64,000 nt of DNA from Magnetospirillum molischianum DSM 120 (GCF_000294655.1 NZ_CAHP01000021.1:109221-173220), one strand, 5' to 3'; counted from the first letter of the stretch, positions 47,134-57,743 are shown. Notes: generated by a model not told the origin, from the letters alone. A program made the numbers and translations.

Positions 47134-49095
47134 ATGCCGGTCAATCGTCTCGCCGCAGAGACCAGCCCTTATCTCCTCCATCATGCCACCGACCCGGTCG
47201 CGTGGCAGACGTGGGGAGCGGAAGCCCTGACCGAGGCAAAAACCCGTAACCGGCCAATCCTGCTGTCAATCGGCTATTCGGCTTGTCATTGGTGTCATGT
47301 GATGGCCAACGAAAGCTTTCGCGATCCCGCCATCGCCGCCCGGATCAACGATGGATTTGTTGCGATCAAAGTTGACCGCGAGGAACGGCCCGATCTCGAT
47401 AGTGTGTATCAACATGCCTTGGCGATGATGGGACAGCCGGGCGGATGGCCGCTGACGCTGTTTTTGACGCCTGAGACAATACCATTTTGGGGCGGAACTT
47501 ATTTTCCGCCGATGCGGCGTTATGGCCGTCCGTCTTTCGCCGAAGTGCTGGACGGGATCGCCACCGCCTGGAATCAGGACGACACTGCGATTGTCGCCCA
47601 GACCGAACGGATGCGAACTGCCCTCGCCCCCCTGACTTTATCTCCCGGTGGCGACGGGATCGCCCCCGGACTGGGGCGCGAAGTGGCGGAAGCGTGTCTG
47701 CCTCTGGCCGATCCGGTCCATGGCGGCTTTGGAGCCGCGCCGAAATTTCCTCAACCGGCGCTCTTGCGTTTTTTATGGCGTTCGCATTTGGCCGGAGCCG
47801 ATCAACGTCTGGGAGAACAGGTGATCCTGACTCTTGACCGTCTGTGCGGGGGCGGCATCTGCGATCAGTTGGGGGGCGGTTTCATGCGCTATGCCACCGA
47901 CTCCGCCTGGATCGTCCCGCATTTCGAAAAGATGCTGTACGACAATGCCCAGTTGATCGGTTTGCTGACTGAGGTGTGGCGGCGGACTGGCAGCCCGCGG
48001 TATCGCCAGGCCGTGGCCGAAGCCATAGAATGGCTCCAACGCGAGATGAGGATCGAAACCGGCGGTTTCGCTGCCGCGCTCGACGCCGACAGCGATGGCG
48101 AGGAAGGAGCGTTCTATACCTGGAGCGTCGAGGAGATCGAGTCCGCGCTCCCCCCTGCTCTCGCGGGGCGCATCCGTTCACTTTACGATATTCGCCCCGG
48201 CGGCAATTGGGAAAGCCGCTCGATTCTTCATCGCAATCATCCCCATGGGAACGACGACGAAACCGGCCTGAACGAAGCAAGAGCGCTGTTGCTGGCCAAA
48301 CGATCCATCCGCCCTCGCCCTGCCCGCGACGACAAAATCCTGACCGACTGGAACGGAATGACGATCCGCGCCCTGGCCGAGGCAGGATTGGCCTTCGACC
48401 GGCCCGACTGGATTGAAACAGCGCGAGCTGCTTTTGCCTCCGTCGCCGCACGGGCCACTCTTCCCGGTGGCCGTCTTGCTCATGTCTGGTGCGCGGGCCG
48501 GGTTGGCCCGGTCGGCGTGATCGACGATTACGCCCACCTGGCAGCGGCGGCAATCGCGCTCTATACCACTGACGGAGACAAAAGCTATCTCGACCAGGCA
48601 CAATTATGGCTCAACAGCGCCCATGACCATCATTGGGACCAGGATGGTAACGGCTACTTCCTGTCGGCAGACGATGCCGCCGACGTACCGATACGAACCA
48701 AACCCTTCTTTGATTCCGTTGTCCCCTCCGGCAACGGCGCGATGGCCGAAGTTCTAGCGTTGATGCATCTGGTCAGTGGCGAAGCCCAGTGGCATGACCG
48801 CGCTGAAGCGACCTTATCCGCCTTCTCCGCCGCCCTGCCCGACCAGGGAACGACAATGGCGGTGTTCCTCGATGCGCGTCATCTGCTCGACCATCCCCTA
48901 AAAGTAACGATTTTCGGCCCTGCCAACGATCCCGCTGCGGCTATTCTGCTTCGTACCGCGATCACCAGTGGACAAAATCCGCTGATCATCCGTGAACACG
49001 GTCCGGATTCTGCCAGAGCACACGTTTGTCGGGGGCCGTTTTGTCTTGCCCCGATCGACAATCCGAGCGCGCTTGAGGAAATTTTGAACCATTAA
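47134..49095 (+). CDS. DUF255 thioredoxin-domain protein (YyaL/SPATA20 family)
   Basis: A 653-residue protein. Residues 1-165 are a thioredoxin-like domain with the DUF255 motif [22 protein letters not shown] and [18 protein letters not shown], followed by [14 protein letters not shown] and [11 protein letters not shown]. The remainder is an alpha/alpha-barrel like N-acylglucosamine 2-epimerase enzymes ([39 protein letters not shown]). Catalytic function is unproven. The start follows GGAGAGCAGGAT. Confidence 0.92.
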   Translation: MPVNRLAAETSPYLLHHATDPVAWQTWGAEALTEAKTRNRPILLSIGYSACHWCHVMANESFRDPAIAARINDGFVAIKVDREERPDLDSVYQHALAMMGQPGGWPLTLFLTPETIPFWGGTYFPPMRRYGRPSFAEVLDGIATAWNQDDTAIVAQTERMRTALAPLTLSPGGDGIAPGLGREVAEACLPLADPVHGGFGAAPKFPQPALLRFLWRSHLAGADQRLGEQVILTLDRLCGGGICDQLGGGFMRYATDSAWIVPHFEKMLYDNAQLIGLLTEVWRRTGSPRYRQAVAEAIEWLQREMRIETGGFAAALDADSDGEEGAFYTWSVEEIESALPPALAGRIRSLYDIRPGGNWESRSILHRNHPHGNDDETGLNEARALLLAKRSIRPRPARDDKILTDWNGMTIRALAEAGLAFDRPDWIETARAAFASVAARATLPGGRLAHVWCAGRVGPVGVIDDYAHLAAAAIALYTTDGDKSYLDQAQLWLNSAHDHHWDQDGNGYFLSADDAADVPIRTKPFFDSVVPSGNGAMAEVLALMHLVSGEAQWHDRAEATLSAFSAALPDQGTTMAVFLDARHLLDHPLKVTIFGPANDPAAAILLRTAITSGQNPLIIREHGPDSARAHVCRGPFCLAPIDNPSALEEILNH

Positions 49096-49197
49096 ATTTT
49101 AAAGGCCATTTCTACATCTACCAAGGGTAAAAGCATTTGCCCTCAGTCGAAAAAAGGAGTCTTTCAGAACACCGATGGTCTGAGGTACTCTGTTGAT

Positions 49198-49653
49198 ATG
49201 GCTCATTTGTCTTTTAACTCTCCCGTTGGTCCGCTAGCGCTGTTCGAACAGAACGGCGCAATCGTCGCGCTCGATTGGGGCTGGCTCCCCGAAGCAGAGG
49301 AAACGCCGCTGCTGCTGCGCGCCCGCGACCAATTGGAAGCCTATTTCGACGGGCGCCTGCGGAGCGGCTTCGATTTGCCATTGGCTGCATCGGGAACAGA
49401 GTTCCAGAAGCGCGTATGGGCCTCTCTGACGGCGATTCCGTTTGGTGTCACCACCACCTACCGAGAGATCGCTTTGGCCCTAGGGAGTAGCCCGCGCGCC
49501 GTTGGCGGAGCATGTGGCCGCAACCCCATCCCGATCATCGTTCCCTGTCACCGCGTTCTTGGCGCGAATGGCAGTCTGGGCGGCTATTCCGGTATCGACG
49601 GAATAGAAACCAAGGCAGCGCTGCTGCAACTGGAGAACGGAGGTCAAAGGTGA
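49198..49653 (+). CDS. ogt: Methylated-DNA-protein-cysteine S-methyltransferase
   Basis: A 151-residue Ogt-type protein. The active-site motif is IPIIVPCHRVLGANGSLGGYSGI, with the acceptor cysteine in PCHRV, and the DNA-binding helix region is IPFGVTTTYREIALALGS. It repairs O6-methylguanine by irreversible self-alkylation. It overlaps the following membrane protein gene by GTGA. Confidence 0.94.
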   Translation: MAHLSFNSPVGPLALFEQNGAIVALDWGWLPEAEETPLLLRARDQLEAYFDGRLRSGFDLPLAASGTEFQKRVWASLTAIPFGVTTTYREIALALGSSPRAVGGACGRNPIPIIVPCHRVLGANGSLGGYSGIDGIETKAALLQLENGGQR

Positions 49654-50045
49654 GGCGATCGTCCCTGCGCAAAGCGGGGGTTTTCACCGCCTGTGGCGTT
49701 TGGATCTGCTGGGCGGTGTGGACCCAATTTCTGACGATGCCAAACGGGGAAGTCGAAAATCACAGCTCTTTGTCGGTCAAGGAGCGGATGAGCGACTGCG
49801 CCGGAAACTTTCAGCAGCGTTACGATTGCAAAAACAGCATCGTCATTGAAACCGACCGGATGACTTTTCTGAATATGGTCGGGCGAATCGTCATTGTGGT
49901 CCTGCCGCCGCTATTGCTGATCGGCGCAGTGAATTTGCAGTCACGGCGGCGCGACAACGACGACAGCGCGGATGACGACGAATGGGCCGATTCGTCTTCC
50001 TACCGTCGCCGCTATCATCGACGCAGCAAAAGCCGCCACGACTAG
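49650..50045 (+). CDS. Hypothetical membrane protein
   Basis: A 131-residue protein with GTG start overlapping the ogt stop. Two membrane helices (VFTACGVWICWAVWTQFL and IVIVVLPPLLLIGAVNL) flank a short loop with two cysteines (SDCAGNFQQRYDCKNS), likely periplasmic and disulfide-bonded. The C-terminus is charged, acidic then basic (DDSADDDEW, RRRYHRRSKSRHD). Family not recognised. Confidence 0.7.
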   Translation: MRRSSLRKAGVFTACGVWICWAVWTQFLTMPNGEVENHSSLSVKERMSDCAGNFQQRYDCKNSIVIETDRMTFLNMVGRIVIVVLPPLLLIGAVNLQSRRRDNDDSADDDEWADSSSYRRRYHRRSKSRHD

Positions 50046-50174
50046 GCCATTTTTCTCCCTGACACTGTTCAGACGGAAAATGCAGTCAGTTCCGTGCGGC
50101 TTGATTCTTTTCCCTCTGGACCTGATTTCCGTTTGGTCCAGCCCTCCCCTTCACTGCCAGGAAAGAAGGCCACG

Positions 50175-50954
50175 ATGAGCTTGACCAAAATCGAGCAAAC
50201 CGGACACGTGCTGACCATCACCCTGACCAACCAGGAGCGGCGCAACGTCCTTAGCGAGGCGATGATTGAGGAAATTCTCAGCGGATTGGAGGAAGCGCGC
50301 ACCGCTAAAGCACGCGCCGTCATCTTGCGGGCCGAACCTGGCGTCCGGGTCTGGTCGGCCGGACATGATATCTCGGAACTGCCGCACAGCCACCGCGATC
50401 CGCTGGGCTGGAGCGATCCATTGCGGGTCGTGATCCGGGCACTGGAAGAATTCCCTGCTCCGATTATTGCACTGATTGAAGGCGGCGTATGGGGTGGTGC
50501 CTTCGAAATGGTGCTGGCCTGCGATATCCTGGTGGCAACACCGGAATCCAGCTTTGCCATCACCCCGGCAAAACTGGGTATTCCCTATAATATCGTCGGC
50601 CTGTTGACCTTCATCAACGCCACAAATCTGCATGCGGTCAAAGAAATGGCCTTTTGCGCTCAACCGGTCAACGCCGATCGTGCCCTAACCTTGGGGATTG
50701 TTAATCATCTGCAACCGGCCGACAAAATCACCGAATTTTGCGCTGAAATGGCCCGTGGAATCGCCAAACTAGCGCCGTTATCCATCGCGGTGATGAAGGA
50801 AGAACTGCGCGTCCTCGCCTCGGCCCACGCGATTACCCCCCGGATGTTCGAACGGGTCCAGGGTCTACGCCGCAAGGTCTATGACGGCCACGATTATGTT
50901 GAAGGTGTCCGCGCTTTTCGGGAAAAACGCGCTCCGGTCTTTACCGGAGAATAA
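50175..50954 (+). CDS. scpB: Methylmalonyl-CoA decarboxylase (crotonase family)
   Basis: A 259-residue crotonase. It follows E. coli ScpB/YgfG block by block: VWSAGHDISELPHSHRDPLGWSDPLR, EGGVWGGAFEMVLACD, ITPAKLGIPYNIVGLL, PLSIAVMKEELRVLASAHAI and QGLRRKVYDGHDYVEG. It would convert (R)-methylmalonyl-CoA to propionyl-CoA. ATG 50175 is used (GAAAGAAGGCCACG upstream). It stands alone here, with other C4/C5 acyl-CoA enzymes at 58.4-60.4 kb. Confidence 0.85.
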   Translation: MSLTKIEQTGHVLTITLTNQERRNVLSEAMIEEILSGLEEARTAKARAVILRAEPGVRVWSAGHDISELPHSHRDPLGWSDPLRVVIRALEEFPAPIIALIEGGVWGGAFEMVLACDILVATPESSFAITPAKLGIPYNIVGLLTFINATNLHAVKEMAFCAQPVNADRALTLGIVNHLQPADKITEFCAEMARGIAKLAPLSIAVMKEELRVLASAHAITPRMFERVQGLRRKVYDGHDYVEGVRAFREKRAPVFTGE

Positions 50955-50959
50955 AATTA

Positions 50960-51043
50960 GCAGGGCTCCGCCCTGCACCCGCAAGGAGGCTCGCCTCCTT
51001 GACCTCCAATCCTTCCCCGAAAAGCCGATGGCTTTTCGGGGAG
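50960..51043. repeat. Intergenic double-hairpin repeat plus strong hairpin
   Basis: GCAGGGC-TCC-GCCCTGC (50960-50976), the linker ACCCGC, AAGGAGGC-TC-GCCTCCTT (50983-51000), then CCCCGAAAAGCC-GAT-GGCTTTTCGGGG (51017-51043). The first hairpin and linker recur inverted at 58374-58415. The last hairpin probably terminates rho on the minus strand and scpB on the plus strand. Confidence 0.65.
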
Positions 51044-51064
51044 AGGGCCGGAAAAAACGAATCT

Positions 51065-52321
51065 CTACGAATTCATCGCATCGAAGAAGTCAGCATTATT
51101 CTTCGAGTGTTTCAGCTTATCGACAAGGAATTCCATCGCATCAACAACACCCATCGGCATCAGAATACGACGAAGCACCCACATCTTAGACAGGGTACCC
51201 TTTTCGACCAGCAATTCTTCCTTACGAGTGCCCGACTTCGTGATGTCAATCGCCGGGAACGTACGCTTATCGCTCAACTTACGATCGAGAATAATCTCAG
51301 AGTTACCAGTTCCCTTGAACTCTTCGAAAATAACTTCGTCCATACGAGAACCAGTATCGATCAAAGCGGTAGCAATAATCGACAATGAACCGCCTTCCTC
51401 GATATTACGAGCAGCACCGAAAAAGCGCTTAGGACGTTGCAGGGCATTAGCATCGACACCACCCGTCAGCACTTTTCCAGAGCTGGGAACAACCGTGTTG
51501 TAGGCACGGGCAAGACGGGTAATCGAATCCAACAGAATCACGACATCGCGCTTATGCTCGACAAGGCGCTTGGCCTTCTCCAGCACCATTTCCGTAACCT
51601 GAACGTGACGTGATGCGGGTTCGTCAAAAGTCGAGCTGATCACTTCACCCTTCACCGAACGCGCCATGTCGGTGACTTCTTCGGGACGTTCATCAATCAG
51701 CAATACGATCAAATAAACTTCGGGATGATTAGCGGAAATGGCATGAGCCATGTTCTGCAACATCACCGTCTTACCAGTACGCGGCGGCGCGACAATCAAA
51801 GCGCGCTGGCCCTTGCCAATCGGCGCGACCAGATCAATCACGCGGGTGGTAAGATCTTTCTTGGTCGGATCGTCAATTTCAAGACGAAGCTTTTCGTCAG
51901 GATAAAGCGGGGTCAAATTATCAAAATTAATACGGTGCCGTACATTTTCCGGCGGCTCGAAATTAATCGAATTGACCTTCAACAGCGCGAAATAACGCTC
52001 ACCATCTTTCGGAGCCCGAATTTGCCCCTCGACCGTATCGCCGGTACGGAGACCGAAACGGCGCATCTGGCTCGGACTGACATAAATGTCATCGGGACCG
52101 GGAAGATAGTTGGCTTCTGGACTGCGCAGAAAACCAAAACCGTCCTGAAGGATCTCAAGAACGCCATCGCCGTAGATCGGAGTATCGTTATCGGCAAGCT
52201 GCTTCAGGATAGCGAACATCATGTCCTGCTTCCGAAGCGTGCTGGCGTTCTCAACCTCAAGCTCTTCGGCAAATGCCAATAGCTCGGCGGGAGACTTCTT
52301 TTTCAGGTCCTGAAGATGCAT
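51065..52321 (-). CDS. rho: Transcription termination factor Rho
   Basis: A 418-residue Rho. N-terminal [30 protein letters not shown]-binding fold with [33 protein letters not shown], Walker [13 protein letters not shown], the [13 protein letters not shown] motif and the Q-loop [26 protein letters not shown]. It forms the hexameric RNA helicase that ends transcription. Codon use is noticeably more AT-ending than in neighbours. It is preceded by a 258-base non-coding leader region. Confidence 0.97.
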   Translation of the reverse strand: MHLQDLKKKSPAELLAFAEELEVENASTLRKQDMMFAILKQLADNDTPIYGDGVLEILQDGFGFLRSPEANYLPGPDDIYVSPSQMRRFGLRTGDTVEGQIRAPKDGERYFALLKVNSINFEPPENVRHRINFDNLTPLYPDEKLRLEIDDPTKKDLTTRVIDLVAPIGKGQRALIVAPPRTGKTVMLQNMAHAISANHPEVYLIVLLIDERPEEVTDMARSVKGEVISSTFDEPASRHVQVTEMVLEKAKRLVEHKRDVVILLDSITRLARAYNTVVPSSGKVLTGGVDANALQRPKRFFGAARNIEEGGSLSIIATALIDTGSRMDEVIFEEFKGTGNSEIILDRKLSDKRTFPAIDITKSGTRKEELLVEKGTLSKMWVLRRILMPMGVVDAMEFLVDKLKHSKNNADFFDAMNS

Positions 52322-52543
52322 AGAGTAGGTATCCGTTCAAATGCCTTGGAGCGGATCATCGGTCCGACGGGCGCTGACCGGATACGGTCTCGGGCCACGG
52401 GCCAAAGCAAGGCCGGTCAGAATTGATCCGGCAAGGGGGCGGGACGGGTAAATTCAGCCGGGGTAAAGAGCAAACCCGGAATATTTGCTCACCTTTAGCC
52501 AAAGTGTCGTCTGCTGTCAAACGGGATTAGCATAAAAGAGAAC

Positions 52544-52571
52544 ATCCCGGACCGAGGGGCCGATCCGGGAT
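52544..52571 (-). terminator. Terminator of the hem operon
   Basis: ATCCCGGA / TCCGGGAT, a perfect 8-bp stem with a 12-base loop. The minus-strand continuation is GTTCTCTTTTAT. It lies 8 bases behind the hemJ stop. Confidence 0.7.
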
Positions 52572-52578
52572 CGGTCGA

Positions 52579-53016
52579 TCAGAACGGTTTTACGATCACC
52601 AAAATGACGATTGCGATCATCAAAAGGGTCGGCCCTTCGTTCAGAACGCGAAAGAACTTTTCCGGCCGTGTATTGCGATCGGCGGCAAAATCGTTCTTAC
52701 AGCGTATCAGGAACAGATGCGAGACCGTCATCAAAATCACGAAAGCCAGTTTCGCATGAAACCAGGGCTGGGAAAACATATCCATGTCGATCGCGATCCA
52801 CAATCCCAGCACCCAGCTGAGAATCATCGCTGGCGTCATGATCGCCTTCAACAGGCGTCGTTCCATCACCTTGAACTTTTCCGAGGATTCGGAACCGGGT
52901 TGGACCTGAGTGTGATAGACAAACAGACGCGGTAAATACAACATTCCCGCCATCCACGAAATAACCGCGATGACGTGAACGGATTTAACCCAAAGATAGC
53001 CTTCACCACTCAGCAT
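52579..53016 (-). CDS. hemJ: Protoporphyrinogen IX oxidase HemJ
   Basis: A 145-residue membrane protein with four hydrophobic helices. The HemJ signature is LWVKSVHVIAVISWMAGMLYLPRLFVYH, with the conserved histidine and the conserved lysine in VMERRLLKAIMTPAMILSW. It oxidises protoporphyrinogen IX in the heme pathway, replacing HemG/HemY. ATG 53016 has GAAGAGG 6 bases upstream. It overlaps hemH by 7 bases, and hemE-hemH-hemJ form one operon. Confidence 0.93.
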   Translation of the reverse strand: MLSGEGYLWVKSVHVIAVISWMAGMLYLPRLFVYHTQVQPGSESSEKFKVMERRLLKAIMTPAMILSWVLGLWIAIDMDMFSQPWFHAKLAFVILMTVSHLFLIRCKNDFAADRNTRPEKFFRVLNEGPTLLMIAIVILVIVKPF

Positions 53017-54041
53017 TGACAGCCTCTTCCTAAACAGGTTTGGCCCAAAGAACTGCATCCACCTTTTCCAGACCCAGACTTTGGATCACGCACAACTTCG
53101 GCCAGAGCTTTGATGAAAAAGGGATGACAGCCCAACGCAGGCACCCGGATATATCCCGGAATCCCCAGCGCTTCAGCCTGTTGACGATATTCGATATCGA
53201 GTTCGACCAGCGTTTCAGAATGTTCAGAGACGAAGGCAACCGGAACCACCACAACTGGAACGTGATCCTGGCCGGCGCGTTCAAGCTCGCTTTGGATTGA
53301 AGGCCCAATCCATTCCATCGAACCGACCCGGCTTTGGTAGCACAACGCCCAATCGAGATCGGGAATTCCCGTGGCTTTTGCCACCGCCTGAGTCGTTTGC
53401 TCGACCTGAGCCTGATAGGGGTCGCCATTATCGATCATCTTTTTCGGCAGACTGTGAGCCGAAAAAAGAATCCGCGGCGTGCCCTGCGCTTTTGCTTCTT
53501 CATAACCGAGGCGAACCAGATCGGCCAAAGCCTCGACCATATAACGCTGAGTTGGATAGCAACAGGACAGCCGCGACGGAATGCGTAACCGCAGTCTTTT
53601 TGCCTGCGATTTCCATTCCTTCAAGGAAGATCCCGCCGTGGTCATCGAAAATTGCGGGTATAGAGGCAGAAGAACAACCTTATCCGCTTTCCAGGCTTTA
53701 ACGGATTCAACCGTTTCACTGGTAAACGGATGCCAATACCGCATTGCAATAAAGCAACGGTAGCCGGGGCCAAGCAATTGCTCCAGCTCGCGGGCTTGGG
53801 CCTCCGTCTGGGCGACCAGAGGAGACCTTCCCCCAAGATTGGCATAGATGTCGCGCGCAGCGGGCGCCCGCCGCTTGGATATCATCTTGGCGATCAGCCA
53901 GCGCAGAGGGGCCGGGACGTCGATGATCGCCCTGTCGTTGAACAGGTTGAACAAAAACGGCTCGACCGCCTCGGGACTGTCAGGACCACCGAGGTTGAAC
54001 AGCACGACGGCTGTTCTACTGCCCGCTGCGTCGGTCATCAT
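53010..54041 (-). CDS. hemH: Ferrochelatase with C-terminal cysteine cluster
   Basis: A 343-residue HemH. Motifs: [70 protein letters not shown] with the metal-binding histidine, [15 protein letters not shown] and [16 protein letters not shown]. The C-terminus [17 protein letters not shown] carries four cysteines, consistent with a [2Fe-2S] cluster as known from some alphaproteobacterial ferrochelatases. It inserts iron into protoporphyrin. ATGA overlap with hemE. Confidence 0.95.
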   Translation of the reverse strand: MMTDAAGSRTAVVLFNLGGPDSPEAVEPFLFNLFNDRAIIDVPAPLRWLIAKMISKRRAPAARDIYANLGGRSPLVAQTEAQARELEQLLGPGYRCFIAMRYWHPFTSETVESVKAWKADKVVLLPLYPQFSMTTAGSSLKEWKSQAKRLRLRIPSRLSCCYPTQRYMVEALADLVRLGYEEAKAQGTPRILFSAHSLPKKMIDNGDPYQAQVEQTTQAVAKATGIPDLDWALCYQSRVGSMEWIGPSIQSELERAGQDHVPVVVVPVAFVSEHSETLVELDIEYRQQAEALGIPGYIRVPALGCHPFFIKALAEVVRDPKSGSGKGGCSSLGQTCLGRGCQC

Positions 54042-55078
54042 CCCTTCCAGTTTTTAACCCGCTCTGCCAGCCGGGCAACATTTTCCGGCGGGGTCGGGGG
54101 GACGATACCATGCCCGAGATTGAAGATGAACGGACCCTTGCCGAGCTTGGTCAGGACCCGATCGATACCGGCATCAAGCGCTTCGCCGCCCGCGACCAGC
54201 AACAGCGGGTCGAGATTGCCCTGAACGGTGCAATGCGGCTGCAATTCGGCGGCGGCCCAATCCAGCGGGACCGACGAATCGATCGAAACGCCATTGACCT
54301 TGGTTTCGGTGACATAACGCTTGTACAGAACGCCGGCTCCACGCGGGAAGCCGATCACCGGAACGCCGGGACGTTCGGCGCGGATACGCTCGACCAGAGC
54401 ACGGGTGGGGGCGATAACCCACGCGTCGAACTGCTCTTCGGGCAAAGCGCCGGCCCAGGTGTCGAAAATCTGGATGACTTCGGCACCGTTGTCGATCTGA
54501 CGGATCAGATAATCGCCGGTAGCCTGGGTCAGCAGAGCCATCAGGCGGGCGAACAGCTCCGGCTGCGAGAACATCATCCCCTTGGCGTTGGGGAAGTCCT
54601 TCGAGCCACTGCCTTCGATCATATAGGTCGCCACCGTCCACGGAGCACCGGCAAAGCCGATCAGAGCGGTCGTGGAGGGGATCGACTTGGCCAGACCTGC
54701 CATCGTGGCATAGACCGGCGCGAGGTGCTGGTGGAAGCCCGAGAGGTTGAGACGGTCAAGGTCTGCTGCTGAGCGAATCGGCGGCAGTACCGGACCTTCG
54801 CCTTCCTTGAAGGAGACTTTCTGTCCGAGCGCATCGGGAACGACCAAAATGTCGCTGAACAGGATGGCGGCATCGAAACCATAGCGGCGCAGCGGCTGCA
54901 ACGTCACCTCGACCGCCAGATCCGGCGTGTAACACAGATCGAGGAAGCTGCCGGCCTGCGTGCGAGTGGCACGATATTCCGGAAGGTACCGACCAGCCTG
55001 ACGCATCAGCCAGAATGGCGGAGGAGTGAGGGTTTCGCCGGAAAGGGCGCGGAGGAAGCGTTTGGTTGAGTTGGACAC
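54038..55078 (-). CDS. hemE: Uroporphyrinogen decarboxylase
   Basis: A 346-residue HemE. The N-terminal [20 protein letters not shown] is the family signature, followed by [37 protein letters not shown] and [11 protein letters not shown]. It decarboxylates uroporphyrinogen III to coproporphyrinogen III. First gene of the heme operon hemE-hemH-hemJ. Its 5' side borders the putative chromosomal origin. Confidence 0.97.
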   Translation of the reverse strand: MSNSTKRFLRALSGETLTPPPFWLMRQAGRYLPEYRATRTQAGSFLDLCYTPDLAVEVTLQPLRRYGFDAAILFSDILVVPDALGQKVSFKEGEGPVLPPIRSAADLDRLNLSGFHQHLAPVYATMAGLAKSIPSTTALIGFAGAPWTVATYMIEGSGSKDFPNAKGMMFSQPELFARLMALLTQATGDYLIRQIDNGAEVIQIFDTWAGALPEEQFDAWVIAPTRALVERIRAERPGVPVIGFPRGAGVLYKRYVTETKVNGVSIDSSVPLDWAAAELQPHCTVQGNLDPLLLVAGGEALDAGIDRVLTKLGKGPFIFNLGHGIVPPTPPENVARLAERVKNWKG

Positions 55079-55486
55079 TGGGTCAGCCTTGGTTCGAGTG
55101 GTCTCCCCTCTCTTACCTTCTTTAGGAGTTAAGGAAAAGAAGGCAGTGTGTAGAGGATACCTGTGGATGATGGGGATTAGATTCTCTCCCCAAATTATCC
55201 CCAGGCTTGTCCGGTCGGCGTGGTTCGGTCCGGCGGATCGTGGGAATTTCGGGAATGCTCAAAGCCAAGTCCTTGATTCCAAGCGGTCCAAAGCCTTGCG
55301 GATAAAGCTGTGGATAATGGGGAAAACTCGTTGCCGCAAGGCTAATTCACGTTATTCTCGCCTAAGGGCATAAAAGTTATGGACAGACTCATCGGTCGGC
55401 GCATGGAATATGAGCCAACGGGGAGCGAATCCAGCGAGTCTCGTCCAGACCCCGGTTATCCCCATGATTGGAACTTTTCCACTGGC
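55079..55486. other. Putative chromosomal replication origin (oriC)
   Basis: A gene-free region of about 400 bases between hemE and ppsR, the position of the Caulobacter crescentus origin. One perfect DnaA box TGTGGATAA at 55309-55317. Near-matches are TGTGGATGA at 55162-55170, TTATCCCCA at 55195-55203 and TTATCCCCA at 55456-55464. Five GANTC sites, targets of the cell-cycle methylase CcrM, are at 55180, 55275, 55386, 55427 and 55436. Flanking genes point away from it on both sides. parS sites and parAB are 10-14 kb away. Confidence 0.8.
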
Positions 55487-56317
55487 ATGGCTGACCTTCA
55501 TCTTCATCTCGTTTCCGACGCCACCGGCGAAACCATCACCTCGATGGCTCGCGCCTGTCTGGTGCAGTTTGAATCGGTGCATCCGGTTCAGCATAATTGG
55601 TCGCTGGTCCGTACTCAGGGCCAGATCGAGCGGGTTATTGCTGGAATTCAGGAAAATCCCGGTCTTGTCCTCTTCACGCTGGTCGATCGCACTGTCCGCT
55701 TGAAGCTCGAAGACGCCTGTCGCCGTCGCTCGATTCCGTGTATTTCGGTGCTCGATCCGGTGATGGCAGCGCTGTCGGCGTTTCTCGGTACCACCGTCAA
55801 TGCACTGCCTGGTCGGCAATATCAGCTCGACGCCGAATATTTTCGCCGTATCGACGCGATGCAATTCACCCTGGCTCATGACGATGGTCAGTTGATCGAA
55901 CTGCTTGAGGAAGCCGATGTGGTTTTGGTCGGAGTCTCGCGCACCTCGAAAACGCCGACCAGCATGTATATCGCCAACCGTGGCTTGAAATGTGCCAACT
56001 ATCCTCTGGTTCCGGGCGTTCCGATTCCTCATGAACTAGAGCATGCGGTCAATCCCTTGGTGGTCGGTTTGACCAAGGATCCCAAAAGCTTGTCCGATAT
56101 CAGGCGGGCGCGGCTGCGTCTTCTTAATCAGACCGAAGAAGCCGATTACGCCCAGTACGAACGGGTCAAGGAAGAGGTGCAAAGCGCTCGGCGTCTCTTT
56201 ACCCGTTTGGGATGGCCGGTGGTCGATGTCACTCGTAAATCGATCGAAGAGGCTTCGGCGACAATCATACAGTTGCACGATCAGCGACTGGATCGCCTGC
56301 GCGAGTCGGCGCAATGA
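55487..56317 (+). CDS. ppsR: PEP synthase/pyruvate phosphate dikinase regulatory protein (DUF299)
   Basis: A 276-residue DUF299 protein. HLHLVSDATGETITSMARACLVQFE is the family N-terminus, the P-loop-like VGVSRTSKTPTSMYIANRG is central, and PLVPGVPIPHELEHA follows. It is a bifunctional kinase/pyrophosphorylase acting on PEP synthase or PPDK. ATG 55487 is chosen as homologues start MADLHLHL; an in-frame ATG at 55379 would run through the origin region. The RP001 orthologue beside oriC. Confidence 0.93.
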   Translation: MADLHLHLVSDATGETITSMARACLVQFESVHPVQHNWSLVRTQGQIERVIAGIQENPGLVLFTLVDRTVRLKLEDACRRRSIPCISVLDPVMAALSAFLGTTVNALPGRQYQLDAEYFRRIDAMQFTLAHDDGQLIELLEEADVVLVGVSRTSKTPTSMYIANRGLKCANYPLVPGVPIPHELEHAVNPLVVGLTKDPKSLSDIRRARLRLLNQTEEADYAQYERVKEEVQSARRLFTRLGWPVVDVTRKSIEEASATIIQLHDQRLDRLRESAQ

Positions 56318-56904
56318 TCGTTCTCGCCTCAGCGAGCAGCGCCCGTCGGGCGCTGCTCGCTGCCGCCGGAGTGATGGTGACGGTCGATCCGGCCAAAATC
56401 GACGAAAATCCCACGAAGCAAAGTCTGCGCGAGCGTCGTGCTCATCCTGCCGCGATTGCCGAAAATTTAGCCGTTTTAAAAGCGCTGGACGTTTCAACTC
56501 GGGCACCGGGGGCGCTGGTGATCGGGGCCGATCAGACTCTTGATCTCGCAGGAACAGATTTCGATAAACCGCGCGACCGGGCCGAAGCCCGATCGCAGCT
56601 TCAAGCCCTGCGCGGTCGAACGCATCGTTTATTCAGCGCCGTGGCCGTCGTTCGCGACGGCCAGACCCGTTGGCGTCACGTCGCCGAAGCCCGTCTGACA
56701 ATGCGTGAATTTTCCAACGCCTTTCTGGAGGATTATCTGGATCGGGCCGGAGATTCGGTGCTGTCCTCGGTCGGCGGTTATCAGCTCGAAGGGCTGGGAG
56801 CGCAGTTATTCACAGCTATCGAGGGCGATTTTTTCACTATTCTCGGGCTGCCGCTTTTACCCTTGCTCGATTTTTTGCGGATCGACGGAGATTTGCCGAC
56901 ATGA
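56314..56904 (+). CDS. maf: Maf-family nucleoside triphosphate pyrophosphatase
   Basis: A 196-residue Maf protein. ILASASSARRALLAAAG at the N-terminus, IDENPTKQSLRERRAHPAAIAENLAVLKA and VIGADQTLDLAGTDFDKP with the catalytic Asp, then DSVLSSVGGYQLEGLGAQLF. It hydrolyses modified or non-canonical nucleoside triphosphates. ATGA overlaps with ppsR and aroE. Confidence 0.94.
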   Translation: MIVLASASSARRALLAAAGVMVTVDPAKIDENPTKQSLRERRAHPAAIAENLAVLKALDVSTRAPGALVIGADQTLDLAGTDFDKPRDRAEARSQLQALRGRTHRLFSAVAVVRDGQTRWRHVAEARLTMREFSNAFLEDYLDRAGDSVLSSVGGYQLEGLGAQLFTAIEGDFFTILGLPLLPLLDFLRIDGDLPT

Positions 56905-57743
56905 TTCTGACGGGAAAAGCCCGGCTGGCTGGTGTCGCCGGTTGGCCGGTGGGACATTCGCGTTCGCCCCGTTTGCATGGGTTTTGGTTGGAAAAATTAG
57001 GCATCGACGGTGCCTATCTGCCGCTCGCGATTGCGCCTGAAGATCTTACTCAGGCGATCGTGACTCTGCCAAAACTAGGATTTCGGGGCATCAATCTGAC
57101 GATTCCGCACAAGGAAGCGGTGTTGCCGCTGCTGGATACCATTGAGCCGCTGGCGGCGCGGATCGGTGCGGTTAATACACTGATATTTAAAGAGAATGGA
57201 ACGGTTGAAGGACGGAATACCGACGCTTTCGGCTTTCTGGAAAATTTGCGCCGGGGTGCACCGCACTGGCATCCGCATGACGGTCCGGCGGTGGTGATCG
57301 GCGCGGGCGGTGCCGCTCGCGCCGTTATTGCCGCTCTGACCGATGCTGGCCTGAACGAAATCCGCCTAGTCAATCGCAGCCGCGACCGTGCCGAACGGTT
57401 GGCACGGGATCTTGGCGGTCCGGTTATCGTTGGCGATTGGGAAAAGCGTGCTTCTTTGCTTGAAGGCGCGGCACTGCTGGTGAACACGACCTCTCTCGGC
57501 ATGGCGGGGCAGCCTCCGCTTGATCTTGATCTTGCCGCCCTCCCCCTCTCTGCAATCGTTACAGATATCGTTTATGTTCCGCTGGAAACACCGTTGCTTG
57601 CGGCCGCGCGTAAGCGCGGCAATCTTGCAATCGATGGGTTGGGGATGCTGTTGTGGCAGGCGGTGCCCGGATTTTCGGCTTGGTTTGGGACTGAACCCGA
57701 GGTTACCGACGAATTGCGTGCTTTTGTTCTGTCGGATCAATGA
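56901..57743 (+). CDS. aroE: Shikimate dehydrogenase
   Basis: A 280-residue AroE. Substrate-binding motif GWPVGHSRSPRLHGFWLEKLG, catalytic INLTIPHKEAVLPLLD with the conserved lysine, NTDAFGFLENL, and the NADP motif VIGAGGAARAVIAAL. It reduces 3-dehydroshikimate in aromatic amino acid synthesis. ATGA overlaps on both sides. Confidence 0.96.
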   Translation: MILTGKARLAGVAGWPVGHSRSPRLHGFWLEKLGIDGAYLPLAIAPEDLTQAIVTLPKLGFRGINLTIPHKEAVLPLLDTIEPLAARIGAVNTLIFKENGTVEGRNTDAFGFLENLRRGAPHWHPHDGPAVVIGAGGAARAVIAALTDAGLNEIRLVNRSRDRAERLARDLGGPVIVGDWEKRASLLEGAALLVNTTSLGMAGQPPLDLDLAALPLSAIVTDIVYVPLETPLLAAARKRGNLAIDGLGMLLWQAVPGFSAWFGTEPEVTDELRAFVLSDQ

